Shown here piece by piece: positions 7,553 to 17,943 of a DNA stretch of 64,000 nucleotides (position 1 is the stretch's first letter; every line of letters begins with the position of its first letter). The notes below the pieces were generated by a model. The model saw only the letters and a list, made by a program, of their open reading frames with translations, searched no databases and was not told where the DNA came from. The stretch is from positions 1 to 64,000 of the forward strand of contig JAMZNZ010000006.1 in assembly GCA_024178355.1 (NCBI GenBank), in the 5' to 3' direction. The stretch comes from Maricaulaceae bacterium EIL42A08 (GTDB lineage: Bacteria; Pseudomonadota; Alphaproteobacteria; Caulobacterales; Maricaulaceae). A program made the position numbers and the translations under genes.

Positions 7553-10500
7553 ATGAGAAAACTGATTACCGCCGCCGTGCTGCTGGGCGCATTTGCGCCT
7601 GTCGCGTGCGGGGCTCAACAGGCTGAAGACACCGAAGATCAGGGCGTGATGAGCGCCGGTAATTTTAACGGCTTTGAATTCCGCTCCATTGGTCCAGCCT
7701 TCATGTCAGGGCGCCTTAGCGATATCGAAATCATGCAGGACGACCCCTCGACCTGGATCGTGGGCGTGGGCTCTGGCGGCGTCTGGCGCACCGATAATGC
7801 GGGCACGACCTGGACGCCGATCTTTGACGATACCGGCATGTATTCCATCGGCACGGTCACCATCGACCCGTCCAACCCGCACCATATCTGGGTGGGAACC
7901 GGTGAAAACCATGGTGGTCGCCACCTGGGCTATGGCGATGGCGTCTATCGCTCCCGCGACGGGGGCCAGAACTGGGAGCATGTGGGGCTCGAGAATTCAG
8001 AGCATATCTCTGAAATCATTATCCACCCTGAAGACCCCAACACCATCTGGGTCGCCAGCCAGGGGCCGCTCTGGTCTTCAGGCGGTGAGCGGGGTCTCTA
8101 CAAATCCACCGATGGCGGTGAGAGCTGGAATCTGGTGCTTTCGGCCGGTGAGTGGACTGGCGTCACCGATATTGTCATGGATCCGCGCAATCCAGATCGC
8201 CTGGTTGCCGCGACCTGGCAGCGTCACCGCACCGTGGCCGCCTATATGGGCGCGGGCCCGGAAAGCGGCCTGCATGTGTCGGACGATGGGGGCGAGACCT
8301 GGCGCGAAGTGACCACCGGCCTGCCAAGCGGAAACATGGGCAAGATTGGTCTGGCGATCTCGCCGCAAAACCCGGACATCGTCTACGCCGCGATTGAAAC
8401 CAATCGGCGCGAGGGCGGAGTCTATCGCTCCACCGACCGGGGCGAGAGCTGGACGATGATGTCCGACACCGTCTCGGGCGGCACCGGGCCGCACTACTAT
8501 CAGGAGCTCTACGCCCACCCGCACCATTTCGACCGGATCATCCTGGTGTCCAATACGACCCAGATTTCCGACGATGGCGGCGCGACCTTCCGCGATATCA
8601 ATAACGACAACAAGCACGTGGACGACCACGCCATCGGCTTCCACCCCACCGATCCCGACTACATGCTGGTCGGTTCCGACGGTGGTCTTTATGAAACCGT
8701 GGACGATGAGCAGACGTGGCGTTTCATCGATAATCTGCCGATCACTCAGTTCTACGACATCGCCATTGATGACGCGGAACCCTTCTATAACGTGTATGGC
8801 GGCACCCAGGATAACAACACCCAGATGGGCCCGTCGCGCACCGACAGCCGCCACGGCATCCGCAATTCAGACTGGGTGGTGACCCTGTTTGGCGATGGCC
8901 ATGAGCCGGATATTGAGCCGGGCAACCCGGACATTGCCTATTCCAGCTGGCAGCAGGGCAATCTGGTGCGCTTTGACCGCACCACAGGCGAGATCGTCTA
9001 TATCCGCGCCCAGCCGGAGCCCGGTGAACCGGCCGAGCGCTTTAACTGGGATGCGCCCATTGTTGTGTCGTCTCACCAGCCGACCCGGCTTTATCACGCC
9101 TCACAGCGCGTCTGGCGATCCAATGATCGCGGCGATAGCTGGGAACCGATCTCAGGCGATCTGACCCGCAATCAGGACCGCATGCTGCTGCCCATCATGG
9201 GCCGCCAATGGTCCTGGGATGCTGGTTGGGACATCTATGCGATGTCAGTCTACAACACGATCAGCGCGCTGGCCGAAAGCCCGGTAGACGAAAACGTCAT
9301 TTATGCCGGCACTGATGATGGTCTGGTTCAGATCACCACCGACGGCGGTGAAACCTGGACCGAGACCGAAGCCGGTGACATTCGCGGCGTGCCGGACATG
9401 GCCTATGTCAATGATTTCGAGCCATCGCGCTTTGAGGCTGGCACCGTCTACATGGCGCTGGACAATCACAAATACGGCGATTTCTCACCTTACCTCTTGC
9501 GGTCCACCAATTATGGCCGCAGCTGGCAGATGATCACCGATGGCCTGCCCGAAGATCAGCAGATCTGGCGCATCGTTCAGGACCATGAGGACCCTGATCT
9601 GCTCTTTGTGGGCGGGGAGTTTGGCGTCTACTTCACCATTGATGGCGGGGACAACTGGACCCAGCTGCAAAACGGCATGCCGCCCATCCCGGCGCGCGAT
9701 CTTCTGATCCACGAGCGTGAAGACGATCTGGTCGTCGGCACCTTTGGCCGCTCCATCTATGTGATGGACGACATCTCTCCCCTGCGCGATGTCACCGAAG
9801 ACATGCTGGAGAGCGAAACCACCCTCTTCCCGGTGCGCCGAGCCTGGTGGTACCAGGAACAGCATGAGCTGAATTTTGGCCCGCGTGGCTACCAGGGTCA
9901 TGGCTACTATCAGGCTGAGAACCCGGCCTTTGGTGCCACGATCACCTACTACATGCCCGAAGCGCTCCAGACGTCTGAACAGGTGCGTCAGGAAGCCGAG
10001 CGTGAAGCCAACGAAGCCATGGAAGACACACCCTTCCCGGGATTTGACGTGGTCGAGGCTGAGCGCCGCGAAGCACCGCCGCGCATGTGGCTAGTGATCC
10101 GGGACGCCGAGGACAATGTGGTCCGCCGTATCTCCGGCCCGACGGGGAAGGGCTTCCACCGTGTAGCCTGGGACCTGACCTACCCAAGCCCCAGCGCAGT
10201 GACACAGCCTGATGGCCCGGACGCCGACACGTCCGGCTTCCTGGTGGCTCCGGGCACCTATTCGGTGGAGCTGGTACGTCACCATAATGGCGAGGCAACC
10301 GTCATGGGCGAGCGCCAGACCATCGAGGTTGAACGCCTGACCGAAGGGGCCCTGCCAGGCTCACCCGATGACGAAGTGGTCGCCTTCTGGGAGCGGATAG
10401 GTGAGCTGCAGCGCGGCGTATCCGCAGCCAACGCCACCATATCTGAAACCCGTGAGCGCATTCAGACGCTCCAGTCGGCGCTGAACCGGTCGCGGACCGC

Positions 10501-10831
10501 ACCGGGGGCTCTCGATCAGCAGCTGGAGGCCCTGCGCCAGGAGCTGTTTGAGATCGAAGAAGCCCTGAACGGCAACCAGACCACGCAAGGCATGTATGGC
10601 GCTGAACCGTCCACGGTCAGCTCCCGTCTGGGCTTTGCCAATCTGGGCACCTCGAACGCCACCTATGGCCCGAACCCGGCCCACCGGGCTCAGCTGGGCT
10701 ATGCAGAAGCGGACTTCGGACCCCTGCGCGATCGCCTGACCACACTGGTGGATGAAGACCTGCCCGCGTTTGAAGCCGCGCTTGACGGTGACGTGCCCTG
10801 GACGCCAGGTCGCGCTATCGGCCCGCGTTAA
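7553..10831 (+). CDS. Large exported Asp-box (BNR/VPS10-like) beta-propeller protein
   Basis: This product of about 1092 aa begins MRKLITAAVLLGAFAPVACG, a signal peptide and possibly a lipoprotein signal (VAC). I chose ATG 7553 because the hydrophobic leader starts there. The body carries at least nine Asp-box motifs of the S-x-D-x-G-x-T-W kind (SRDGGQNW, STDGGESW, SDDGGETW, TTDGGETW, TIDGGDNW and others) across about residues 60-720. These are the signature of sialidase-type and sortilin-type propellers. A C-terminal FN3/FlgD-like part (RRISGPTGKGFHRVAWDL) and a short coiled coil (about residues 955-1000) follow. The family is often labelled glycosyl hydrolase, but I see no catalytic set. 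It is probably a cell-surface or periplasmic scaffold. Confidence 0.8.
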   Translation: MRKLITAAVLLGAFAPVACGAQQAEDTEDQGVMSAGNFNGFEFRSIGPAFMSGRLSDIEIMQDDPSTWIVGVGSGGVWRTDNAGTTWTPIFDDTGMYSIGTVTIDPSNPHHIWVGTGENHGGRHLGYGDGVYRSRDGGQNWEHVGLENSEHISEIIIHPEDPNTIWVASQGPLWSSGGERGLYKSTDGGESWNLVLSAGEWTGVTDIVMDPRNPDRLVAATWQRHRTVAAYMGAGPESGLHVSDDGGETWREVTTGLPSGNMGKIGLAISPQNPDIVYAAIETNRREGGVYRSTDRGESWTMMSDTVSGGTGPHYYQELYAHPHHFDRIILVSNTTQISDDGGATFRDINNDNKHVDDHAIGFHPTDPDYMLVGSDGGLYETVDDEQTWRFIDNLPITQFYDIAIDDAEPFYNVYGGTQDNNTQMGPSRTDSRHGIRNSDWVVTLFGDGHEPDIEPGNPDIAYSSWQQGNLVRFDRTTGEIVYIRAQPEPGEPAERFNWDAPIVVSSHQPTRLYHASQRVWRSNDRGDSWEPISGDLTRNQDRMLLPIMGRQWSWDAGWDIYAMSVYNTISALAESPVDENVIYAGTDDGLVQITTDGGETWTETEAGDIRGVPDMAYVNDFEPSRFEAGTVYMALDNHKYGDFSPYLLRSTNYGRSWQMITDGLPEDQQIWRIVQDHEDPDLLFVGGEFGVYFTIDGGDNWTQLQNGMPPIPARDLLIHEREDDLVVGTFGRSIYVMDDISPLRDVTEDMLESETTLFPVRRAWWYQEQHELNFGPRGYQGHGYYQAENPAFGATITYYMPEALQTSEQVRQEAEREANEAMEDTPFPGFDVVEAERREAPPRMWLVIRDAEDNVVRRISGPTGKGFHRVAWDLTYPSPSAVTQPDGPDADTSGFLVAPGTYSVELVRHHNGEATVMGERQTIEVERLTEGALPGSPDDEVVAFWERIGELQRGVSAANATISETRERIQTLQSALNRSRTAPGALDQQLEALRQELFEIEEALNGNQTTQGMYGAEPSTVSSRLGFANLGTSNATYGPNPAHRAQLGYAEADFGPLRDRLTTLVDEDLPAFEAALDGDVPWTPGRAIGPR

Positions 10832-10863
10832 GCCCAAGGCTTAAAACCTGAAGAGCCTGCCTC

Positions 10864-10893
10864 AGCGGCGTTCGCTAACCAGCGGACGCCGCT
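10864..10893 (+). terminator. Possible terminator after the Asp-box gene
   Basis: A 13-bp stem with one G-T pair (AGCGGCGTTCGCT / AGCGGACGCCGCT, loop AACC) begins 33 bp after the stop codon. The downstream T content is modest, so termination may be weak or Rho-assisted. Confidence 0.5.
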
Positions 10894-11072
10894 GGTGTTT
10901 ATGCACCTGCATCAATGATTTGAGAAACCGCATAAAGCCAAGCGCTATAGGATTTCGCTATCGCAGCATTTGAAACTATCGATTGGTCCTTTGCGTCGCA
11001 CCTGCATAGGTCCGTCGGCACGCCGCCTGCCCCTTTTCAGGCGCGCCAATTCATTTGGGAGTGACATCGACC

Positions 11073-13373
11073 ATGAAATCTTTCGCAAAATCTCTGGTGG
11101 CTTCAGCCTCTGCTGCCGCAATCATCGCTGGTGCTGCGCAAGCTGCGACCCCGCCGGGCTTTGCCCAGAGTGCCGATCCGCAGGCCGCTGAAGCCATGGC
11201 TGGCCAGCCGCGCTCCAACCAGTATTGGTGGCCAGAAACCCTGAACCTGTCTGAACTGCGCCGCAACGCCTATGCCGGTGAGCTCGCCCAGGACGCCGCT
11301 GACTATCGTGCGCGCTTCGAGGCGCTGGACCTGGATGAGGTCAAAGCCGATATCGGTGAGGTTCTGACGACCTCTCAGGACTGGTGGCCGGCCGACTATG
11401 GCGCGTATTTTGGTCTAATGATCCGCCTGTCCTGGCACAGCGCGGGCACCTATCGCGCCGGTGACGGTCGCGGGGGCTCTGATGGTGGTCAAATCCGCTT
11501 TGATCCGCTCCGCAGCTGGCCAGACAACGGCAATCTCGACAAAGCCCGCCAGCTCCTGTGGCCGGTGAAGGAAAAATACGGCGACAGTCTGTCCTGGTCA
11601 GACCTGATCATCCTGGCCGGTAACGTCTCGCTGGAAATGGCCGGCTTTGAGACGCTGGGCTTTGCCGGTGGCCGTGTCGACCACTGGGAGCCGGAGCTCG
11701 TCTACTGGGGCCCGGAATCCCGCATGCTGTCTGACGAAGGCCGCTATGACGAAGACGGCAACATGGAAGAGCCCCTCGCGGCCTCTGAAATGGGCCTGAT
11801 CTACGTGAACCCGGAAGGCCCGGGCGGCAATCCGGACATTCTCGGCGCGGCTCGTGAAATCCGCACCACCTTCACCCGCATGGGTATGGATGATGAGGGC
11901 ACGGTGGCCCTGATCGTTGGCGGCCACACGCTGGGTAAAGCCCACGGCGCTCGCCCCGCCGCAGACTGCGTCGGACCCGAGCCAGCCGCTGAAGGCGTTG
12001 AAGCCCAGGGCATGGGCTGGGAAAACAGCTGCGGCACCGGTAATGCCGGTGACACCACCACGTCCGGCCTTGAAGGCGCGTGGACGGCAACCCCGGCGGC
12101 CTGGTCCAACAACTATGTTGAGAACCTCTATAACTTTGAGTGGGTGCAGACCGAGAGCCCGGCCGGTACCATCCAGTGGATTCCGGAAAATGCCGAGGAC
12201 GCCCGCTTTGTGCCGGACGCCCACAACCCGGAAACCTACCACCCGCCAGTGATGCAGACGACCGACCTGGCGCTGCGCTATGACCCGTCCTATGGCGAGA
12301 TCACGCGCCGCTGGCTGGAAAACCCGGGCGAGATGGATCAGGCCTTTGCTGAAGCCTGGTTCCAGCTGACCCACCGTGATCTGGGTCCTCGCGCGCGCTA
12401 TGCCGGTTCGGAAGTCCCTGAAGAGAGCTTCATCTGGCAGGACCCGCTTCCTGAAGCGGACTATGATCAGATCGACGCAGACGACATCGAGCGTCTGGAA
12501 GCCATGATCCGCGACACCGACCTGACCCCGGCAGAGCTGGTGCGGACGGCCTGGGCATCGGCCTCCACCTTCCGTGACACCGACATGCGTGGCGGCGCCA
12601 ACGGTGCGCGCATCCGCTTTGCACCGCAAAACGGGTGGGACGTGAACGACGCTGAAGAGCTGAACCGTGTTCTGGACACGCTGGAAGAGGTCCAGTCGGA
12701 CTTTAACGGCAACGGCATCATGAACCGTCTGCGCCGCAACAACACCAAGGTGTCCATGGCCGATCTCATCGTGCTGGCTGGGGGTGTTGGCATCGAGGAT
12801 GCCGCTGCTGCAGCCGGTCACGAGATCGAAGTTCCGTTCACCCCGGGCCGCGTTGATGCCCTGGAAGAGCAGACCGATCCGGCTTCGTTTGAGTATTTGC
12901 GCCCGGCCGCTGACGGCTTCCGCAACTACTACTCGGACCGCGCCCGTCTCGATCCGGCAGAGATGCTGGTGGACCGCGCTGATCTTCTGACCCTGACGGT
13001 GCCTGAGATGACGGTGCTGGTCGGTGGCATGCGTGCCCTCGATGCCAACACTGGCGGCGCTGAGCACGGTGTGTTCACCGACACACCAGGCCAGCTGACC
13101 AATGACTTCTTCACTAACCTTCTCGACATGTCGGTTGAGTGGGAAGCTTCAGACGACAACGAGATGGTCTATGTCGGCACCGATGTTTCGACCGGCGAAA
13201 CTCGCTGGACGGCAACAGAAGTCGACCTGATCTTCGGTTCCAATCCAGAACTGCGAGCCGTGGCCGAGTACTATGCCGTGAACGGGGCCGAGGAGCGCTT
13301 CCTGAGCGACTTCGTCGACGCCTGGGTAAAGGTGATGGAGCTTGATCGCTTCGACCTGGAAGAAGCCTCCTAA
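11073..13373 (+). CDS. katG: Catalase-peroxidase with an export signal
   Basis: The 766-aa protein has both KatG halves. The active heme domain shows Arg118, Trp121 and His122 in [11 protein letters not shown]. It also has [11 protein letters not shown] (Tyr of the Met-Tyr-Trp adduct), RMGMDDEGT (adduct Met), [11 protein letters not shown] (proximal His) and TSGLEG (equivalent of Ser315 in M. tuberculosis). The degenerate C-terminal half follows from about residue 430. It starts [24 protein letters not shown], a classic Sec signal cleaved after AQA, so it should detoxify H2O2 in the periplasm, unlike most KatG. GGGAG lies about 11 nt upstream of the chosen ATG. A strong terminator follows. 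No OxyR gene is adjacent. Confidence 0.95.
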   Translation: MKSFAKSLVASASAAAIIAGAAQAATPPGFAQSADPQAAEAMAGQPRSNQYWWPETLNLSELRRNAYAGELAQDAADYRARFEALDLDEVKADIGEVLTTSQDWWPADYGAYFGLMIRLSWHSAGTYRAGDGRGGSDGGQIRFDPLRSWPDNGNLDKARQLLWPVKEKYGDSLSWSDLIILAGNVSLEMAGFETLGFAGGRVDHWEPELVYWGPESRMLSDEGRYDEDGNMEEPLAASEMGLIYVNPEGPGGNPDILGAAREIRTTFTRMGMDDEGTVALIVGGHTLGKAHGARPAADCVGPEPAAEGVEAQGMGWENSCGTGNAGDTTTSGLEGAWTATPAAWSNNYVENLYNFEWVQTESPAGTIQWIPENAEDARFVPDAHNPETYHPPVMQTTDLALRYDPSYGEITRRWLENPGEMDQAFAEAWFQLTHRDLGPRARYAGSEVPEESFIWQDPLPEADYDQIDADDIERLEAMIRDTDLTPAELVRTAWASASTFRDTDMRGGANGARIRFAPQNGWDVNDAEELNRVLDTLEEVQSDFNGNGIMNRLRRNNTKVSMADLIVLAGGVGIEDAAAAAGHEIEVPFTPGRVDALEEQTDPASFEYLRPAADGFRNYYSDRARLDPAEMLVDRADLLTLTVPEMTVLVGGMRALDANTGGAEHGVFTDTPGQLTNDFFTNLLDMSVEWEASDDNEMVYVGTDVSTGETRWTATEVDLIFGSNPELRAVAEYYAVNGAEERFLSDFVDAWVKVMELDRFDLEEAS

Positions 13374-13397
13374 GAAGTCAGCCGACCTCTGACGAGG

Positions 13398-13436
13398 AAG
13401 GGCGGCGCAAGGGTTTGCGCCGCCCTTTTCTTTTTG
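13398..13436 (+). terminator. Rho-independent terminator of katG
   Basis: A perfect GC-rich stem (AAGGGCGGCGCAA / TTGCGCCGCCCTT, loop GGGT) is followed by TTCTTTTT on the plus strand, 25 bp after the katG stop. It is a textbook intrinsic terminator. Confidence 0.93.
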
Positions 13437-13442
13437 TTGGGT

Positions 13443-14873
13443 CTATTCGGTCGCCTGGTGCCCCTGCCGTTCAGCTTCGGCGGCAAAGATTGCTTCCATG
13501 CCTGTATCAATCCCTCGCGCGTAATCGGCAAAGGTCAGAGCCGCTGGCAGGTCGACTTCAACCTGACCGACTGCGACGCCAAACAGCGTGTTGATCCAGA
13601 AGCAGCGCGACCAGTCTGAACAGCCGTTTTCCCAGTCATGATAGCCGGTTGAGACATAGACGCGGATGTCCGAATTGGGCAGACGCATGGGCGTGCCGCC
13701 ACCTTCGGCCCAGAACTGCATGTCATCGCCCATGGGCGCGCCGACCAGCACCGCGCGTTCACCAGCACCATGCAGCGCGTAAAAGGCCGTTACGATCCCA
13801 GCGGAGAAGGTGTCACCGTCGGTCAGCACATAAACGCGGCCATTCTGGGTAATAAGCTCGCCGATATTGCGAGCCACCTGCATCGCGCGGGTGTAATCGC
13901 CCCCTTCATTGGCCCTGAGATCCAGCACCAGATACTCCGCCGGGTCATCGCGCAGCGCGGCCGCCTGGTCATCTAGCCAGCCGGGCAGGGGCGTGTCTTC
14001 GTTGCCAAAGACATTGCGCATTCGCCAGTAGGCACCGCCGCGCTCCAGCGTATCGGACCAAAGCGCCTGTTCAGGATAACGACCAAACCACGTGGCCTGC
14101 GTCATGGCTGGATCAAGGAAGCGCCAGTCATGGCCGCTGTCGTCTTCGGTCCGGTAGGGCCTCGACACCGCATTGCGCTGAGCGCCGAAAAAGCCGGTTG
14201 GCTCTGTTTCAACCGGTAAGGTCTCAGTCGAGACTTCGCCGTCCAGACCCACAAGATCGAGCGTGACTTCATCAGGCACCGCAACGAGGCCAGCGGCATG
14301 CAGCGACGCCGGAGCCGCAAAGAAGCTGGCCGAATTCTGGCGAAGGAAGGCATCATTGCCGCCAAAAAACGCGTCCATTTGCGGGTATAGCGCTTCGGGG
14401 GCCACGCCCCCATAAGTAACCACTCGCATGCCGATCAGGTCGGCATGTTCGGCGCGCGCGCGGACGATATGGAGACCGTCGTCAAACCAGTAAAAGCGCA
14501 CCGGCAGGCTATTCAGGCGGTTCATCGTGCCGCTCATGCTGACGCCGCTATGCCCGTTCTCCGTCACCGCGCCCGCTGCAGAAACGCCCATTACAAACTC
14601 CGCCTCGGTCATGGTCGAAGCGCGCGCTTCAAGATCGTCAATCAAGGCGTTGAAGGTGATCAGCTCATCGTCTGAAAAGCTCTTGTCGGCCTCCGGCATG
14701 CGGCGCAGATAATCAAGATCCTGCAACCGCGCTTCGGTTCTGTCTGCAGGTTCTCCATAGCTGGCTTCGGGGATATGCGGCGTGAACTTCCACAGGAAGG
14801 CTCCAAAGGCACCTGCGATCACAAGGGAGATGACGCCGAGAACGCCGAGGATGATGAGAACAATACGAAGCAC
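13443..14873 (-). CDS. Membrane-anchored S41 peptidase-like protein
   Basis: This 476-aa protein has one N-terminal membrane anchor (about residues 4-30) and a large periplasmic part. The C-terminal half resembles the catalytic core of C-terminal processing proteases: YLVLDLRANEGGDYTRAM, then VYVLTDGDTFSAGIVTAF, where the Ser in DTFSAG is in the nucleophile position. Lys/Glu partners are not obvious to me and no clear PDZ domain is seen, so it may be an unusual or inactive member. A later Cys pair (NGCSDWSRCFW) could form a disulfide. It converges on katG. Substrate is unknown. Confidence 0.65.
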   Translation of the reverse strand: MLRIVLIILGVLGVISLVIAGAFGAFLWKFTPHIPEASYGEPADRTEARLQDLDYLRRMPEADKSFSDDELITFNALIDDLEARASTMTEAEFVMGVSAAGAVTENGHSGVSMSGTMNRLNSLPVRFYWFDDGLHIVRARAEHADLIGMRVVTYGGVAPEALYPQMDAFFGGNDAFLRQNSASFFAAPASLHAAGLVAVPDEVTLDLVGLDGEVSTETLPVETEPTGFFGAQRNAVSRPYRTEDDSGHDWRFLDPAMTQATWFGRYPEQALWSDTLERGGAYWRMRNVFGNEDTPLPGWLDDQAAALRDDPAEYLVLDLRANEGGDYTRAMQVARNIGELITQNGRVYVLTDGDTFSAGIVTAFYALHGAGERAVLVGAPMGDDMQFWAEGGGTPMRLPNSDIRVYVSTGYHDWENGCSDWSRCFWINTLFGVAVGQVEVDLPAALTFADYARGIDTGMEAIFAAEAERQGHQATE

Positions 14874-15049
14874 GATGCGAAACCTATAACCTTGCGACAG
14901 GCGTCCAGCTTGGCAGGCGAAACCGGCACAGCCAATAAAATCTGAGCGATCTTTGAGGTTTATGCGCGAACGGGGCGGTTCAGTTCGCCAGTTGCACAGG
15001 TGAGCGGGCGTTTTAAGCTGCCGCCGTGATCTGACCGAAGGCCAAGACC

Positions 15050-15958
15050 ATGCCCCTGCCCATTTCCCTCGCCGACTGGCGTGCCGCTGGATCGGCTTTC
15101 ACTTATCGAGGCCACGAGATTTTTGTGCGCACCGGGGGTGACTGGTCGAGCGACCAGCCGGCCCTGGTTCTCATCCATGGCTTTCCCACCGCCAGCTGGG
15201 ACTGGGCCCATCAGTGGGAGGCGCTGTGCGAGCGCTACCGCGTGGCGACGCTGGACATGATCGGCTTTGGCTTTTCCGACAAGCCGCGCGATTACGACTA
15301 CTCGATCATGGACCAGGCTGATCTGTTTGAGGCCTGGCTGGCCAAGCTGGGCGTCAGTGAGGCGCATATCCTGGCCCACGACTATGGCGACACGGTCGCG
15401 CAGGAATTGCTGGCTCGCCATATTGATCGCAAGGCTTCCGGTGAGGCCGGCCTGAGGCTTCAATCTGTCTGCTTTCTCAATGGCGGCCTGTTTCCCGAAC
15501 AGCACCGCGCCACCTTCACACAGCGCCTGCTCCATTCCCCGCTTGGGCCGGTCGTATCATCCCTGATGACGCGCAAGCGTTTTGAAAAAGGACTGAGTGA
15601 GGTCTTCGGACCCGATACCCAACCCTCATCTGAAGAGGTCGACGCCTTCTGGACGCTGGCCACAGAAAGGGGTGGCATGCCCGCCATCGGCCACAAGCTG
15701 ATCCGCTACATTGCCGAGCGCCGCGTCAACCGTGACCGCTGGGTAGGCGCGCTAATTGAAAGTCCAGTGCCTTTGCGGGTCATTGATGGGGCGCTGGACC
15801 CGGTTTCAGGTGCGCACATGGTCGCACATTATCGCTTGCTCATACCCTCGCCGGACACTGTCCTGATTGACGATGTCGGCCACTGGCCCCAGCTGGAAGC
15901 GCCCACCCGCGTTCTTGACGCCTTTCTCGATTTCCAGTCGGGTATGACGAACGCCTGA
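15050..15958 (+). CDS. Alpha/beta-hydrolase (MEST/epoxide-hydrolase-like)
   Basis: The 302-aa protein has the alpha/beta-hydrolase order: oxyanion HGFPT (His43), nucleophile elbow AHDYGDTVAQEL with Asp111 instead of Ser, acid Asp in IDGALDPVSG, and His in DDVGHWPQLEAP. An Asp nucleophile is the hallmark of haloalkane dehalogenases and epoxide hydrolases. The HDYGDTVAQELL string is especially like the animal MEST/PEG1 family and its bacterial relatives, whose substrate is unknown. It has no signal peptide. The next gene begins about 50 bp downstream on the same strand, so the two may be cotranscribed. Confidence 0.85.
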   Translation: MPLPISLADWRAAGSAFTYRGHEIFVRTGGDWSSDQPALVLIHGFPTASWDWAHQWEALCERYRVATLDMIGFGFSDKPRDYDYSIMDQADLFEAWLAKLGVSEAHILAHDYGDTVAQELLARHIDRKASGEAGLRLQSVCFLNGGLFPEQHRATFTQRLLHSPLGPVVSSLMTRKRFEKGLSEVFGPDTQPSSEEVDAFWTLATERGGMPAIGHKLIRYIAERRVNRDRWVGALIESPVPLRVIDGALDPVSGAHMVAHYRLLIPSPDTVLIDDVGHWPQLEAPTRVLDAFLDFQSGMTNA

Positions 15959-16011
15959 TCCAGATCAGGCCATGAGCGGTGACAACACCGCCAGCGGGGA
16001 GGAGTGAGGCC

Positions 16012-17919
16012 ATGGCGAAGGCCTTTGATTATGTAATCACCGGCGGTCTTGTGTTCGACGGCCTGGGAAATGCGCCGGTTCGCGAGGATGTTGCAGTGAA
16101 GAATGGACGCATCGTCCAGCGCGCAGCCTCGATTGACCAGAACGAAGCCGACGAGATCATTGATGCCAAAGGCCAGTGGGTGATGCCCGGCCTGATGGAT
16201 ATTCACACTCATCTCGATCTGGAAGTGGAGTTTGATCCGGCCCTGAAAGAAGCGGTCCGCCACGGCACGACCAGTGTTCTGATGTCCAACTGCTCGCTGG
16301 GGCTGGCTTACGGAAACCAGCGCCGCAATGGCGAAGACCCGCTGGTCGATTGCTTTGCGCGCGTTGAAAACATGCCAAAACCTGTGCTGCGCAAGATCGC
16401 CGAGAAGGCAAGCTGGAAGACTTCAGCGGGCTATTACCAGCATCTCGATGAATTGCCGCTGGGGTGCAATGTCATCCCGATGATCCCCCACTCCATGCTG
16501 CGCACCGAGGTGATGGGCCTGAAGGGCTCGGTCAGCCGGACCGCCAGCAAGGATGATCTGGCGCAGATGGAGGCGCTGCTCGAAAAGGCCATGGCGGAAG
16601 GCTATCCCGGCTTCTCCACCGACGCGCTGCCTTTCCACTTTTTATCGGAAGACCCGAACCGCCGGGTGAAAATTCCCTCCCAGTTCGGCCAGTACAAAGA
16701 GCTGAAAGCGCTGACCGGTGTGTTGCGCAGGCATGACCGGCTCTGGCAGGCGACGCCGCCCAAGGACTCGCCGCTGGCGGTTATCCGCAACTTCCTTCTA
16801 ACCTCTGGCGCGCTTTACAAAAAGCCGCTGAAAATCACAGCGGTCGCGGCCCTTGATGTGGCCGCGAACACATCGATCCGCCGGCTTGCGCTGACGCTGA
16901 CCGCGATTTTCAACTCCAGTCTATTAAAGGGCCGCTTCCGGCTGCAGGCGCTGGCGGCACCCTTCAAGGTGTATTGGGATGGGCCCATCAATCCGCTAGC
17001 TGAAGAGATCCCGGCCCTGCGTGAGCTCAATGAACTTGATCTTGAGGACGCTGAGGGTCGCCGGGCGCTGCTGGACGATCCCGCCTTCATCAAGCGCTTT
17101 TCAAGAATGTGGATGACGGGCAAGACCGGCTTCGGGCTGGCCCGCCTGAAACGCCTGATGAAGATGGAAACCCTCGCATTTGATCGCGATTTCAACGAGA
17201 TGGTCTTCTATTCCGGTGGCCCGGATATCTGGACCGGCGAGACCTTTGCCCAGGTGATGGGGCGCTACCAGGCGTGGCGCAAAGATGCGTCCATGGCCCG
17301 CACCGATGAGGAACGTGCGGCATTCGAGGCGATGCCGGACGACGCCAGCGAAGAGCCGGGATTCATGCTGCACCTGTTGCGCACCTATGATCTGGGCCTG
17401 CGCTGGTGGACGATCTCGGCCAATCGCGATCCGGAGATTGTGCGCGATCTGTTAAACCACCCCAAGATCATGCCCGGCTTTAACGATAGCGGGGCTCACA
17501 TCACCAATATGGCCTTTTATGACGGCAATCTGCGCTGCCTGCAGATCGCTCTGAGCGAGGGCATGGAGCGTGTCGCCAGTCAGATCCAGAGACTGACGTC
17601 TGAACCAGCGGACTTCATTGGCGTCGACGCCGGTCGACTTGAGGAGGGGGCGCGCGCAGATATCACTGTGGTCGACCCCGAAGCCCTCCAAAGCTATGAT
17701 TCAGAAGCTCATTCCCGCTTCATCTGGCGGGAGGACTATGAGCATGAACAGATGGTCAATCGCTCCGACGGTGTGGTCAGCGCAGTGATTGTCGGCGGGG
17801 GTCTGGTGTGGGATGGCCAGCGCTTCACAGAGGCTGCCGGGCGGACCCGCCTTGGCCGGGCTTTACGCCATCGCGACTGGACGCCAAAGTCACAGCCAGA
17901 AGCGCTCGCGGCTGAGTAA
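16012..17919 (+). CDS. Amidohydrolase, N-acyl-D-amino-acid deacylase family
   Basis: This protein of about 635 aa is a metal-dependent amidohydrolase. Features are AFDYVITGGLVFDGLGN (N-terminal beta-sandwich), the DIHTHLD metal motif (His65, His67), a long TIM-barrel, FNDSGAHITNM near the end of the barrel, and a C-terminal ADITVVDPEAL return to the sandwich. It fits the D-aminoacylase/dihydroorotase-like group, which removes acyl groups from D-amino acids or related amides. Start ATG 16012 is chosen for the GGGAGGAG ribosome site 8 nt upstream; GTG 15979 lacks one. It lies between an alpha/beta-hydrolase and a penicillin-acylase homologue, so the three may process acylated amides. The natural substrate is unknown. 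Confidence 0.85.
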   Translation: MAKAFDYVITGGLVFDGLGNAPVREDVAVKNGRIVQRAASIDQNEADEIIDAKGQWVMPGLMDIHTHLDLEVEFDPALKEAVRHGTTSVLMSNCSLGLAYGNQRRNGEDPLVDCFARVENMPKPVLRKIAEKASWKTSAGYYQHLDELPLGCNVIPMIPHSMLRTEVMGLKGSVSRTASKDDLAQMEALLEKAMAEGYPGFSTDALPFHFLSEDPNRRVKIPSQFGQYKELKALTGVLRRHDRLWQATPPKDSPLAVIRNFLLTSGALYKKPLKITAVAALDVAANTSIRRLALTLTAIFNSSLLKGRFRLQALAAPFKVYWDGPINPLAEEIPALRELNELDLEDAEGRRALLDDPAFIKRFSRMWMTGKTGFGLARLKRLMKMETLAFDRDFNEMVFYSGGPDIWTGETFAQVMGRYQAWRKDASMARTDEERAAFEAMPDDASEEPGFMLHLLRTYDLGLRWWTISANRDPEIVRDLLNHPKIMPGFNDSGAHITNMAFYDGNLRCLQIALSEGMERVASQIQRLTSEPADFIGVDAGRLEEGARADITVVDPEALQSYDSEAHSRFIWREDYEHEQMVNRSDGVVSAVIVGGGLVWDGQRFTEAAGRTRLGRALRHRDWTPKSQPEALAAE

Positions 17920-17943
17920 TCTGAACGCCGACAAGGAAACACC

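Noticed and set aside
8078-8854. 258-codon open frame on the minus strand
   Set aside because: Antisense to the Asp-box gene; low-complexity Val/Ile/Gly composition is a codon shadow.
11598-13067. 489-codon open frame on the minus strand
   Set aside because: It is antisense to katG, has shadow-type composition (Val/Gly/His-rich) and no family pattern; katG is certain.
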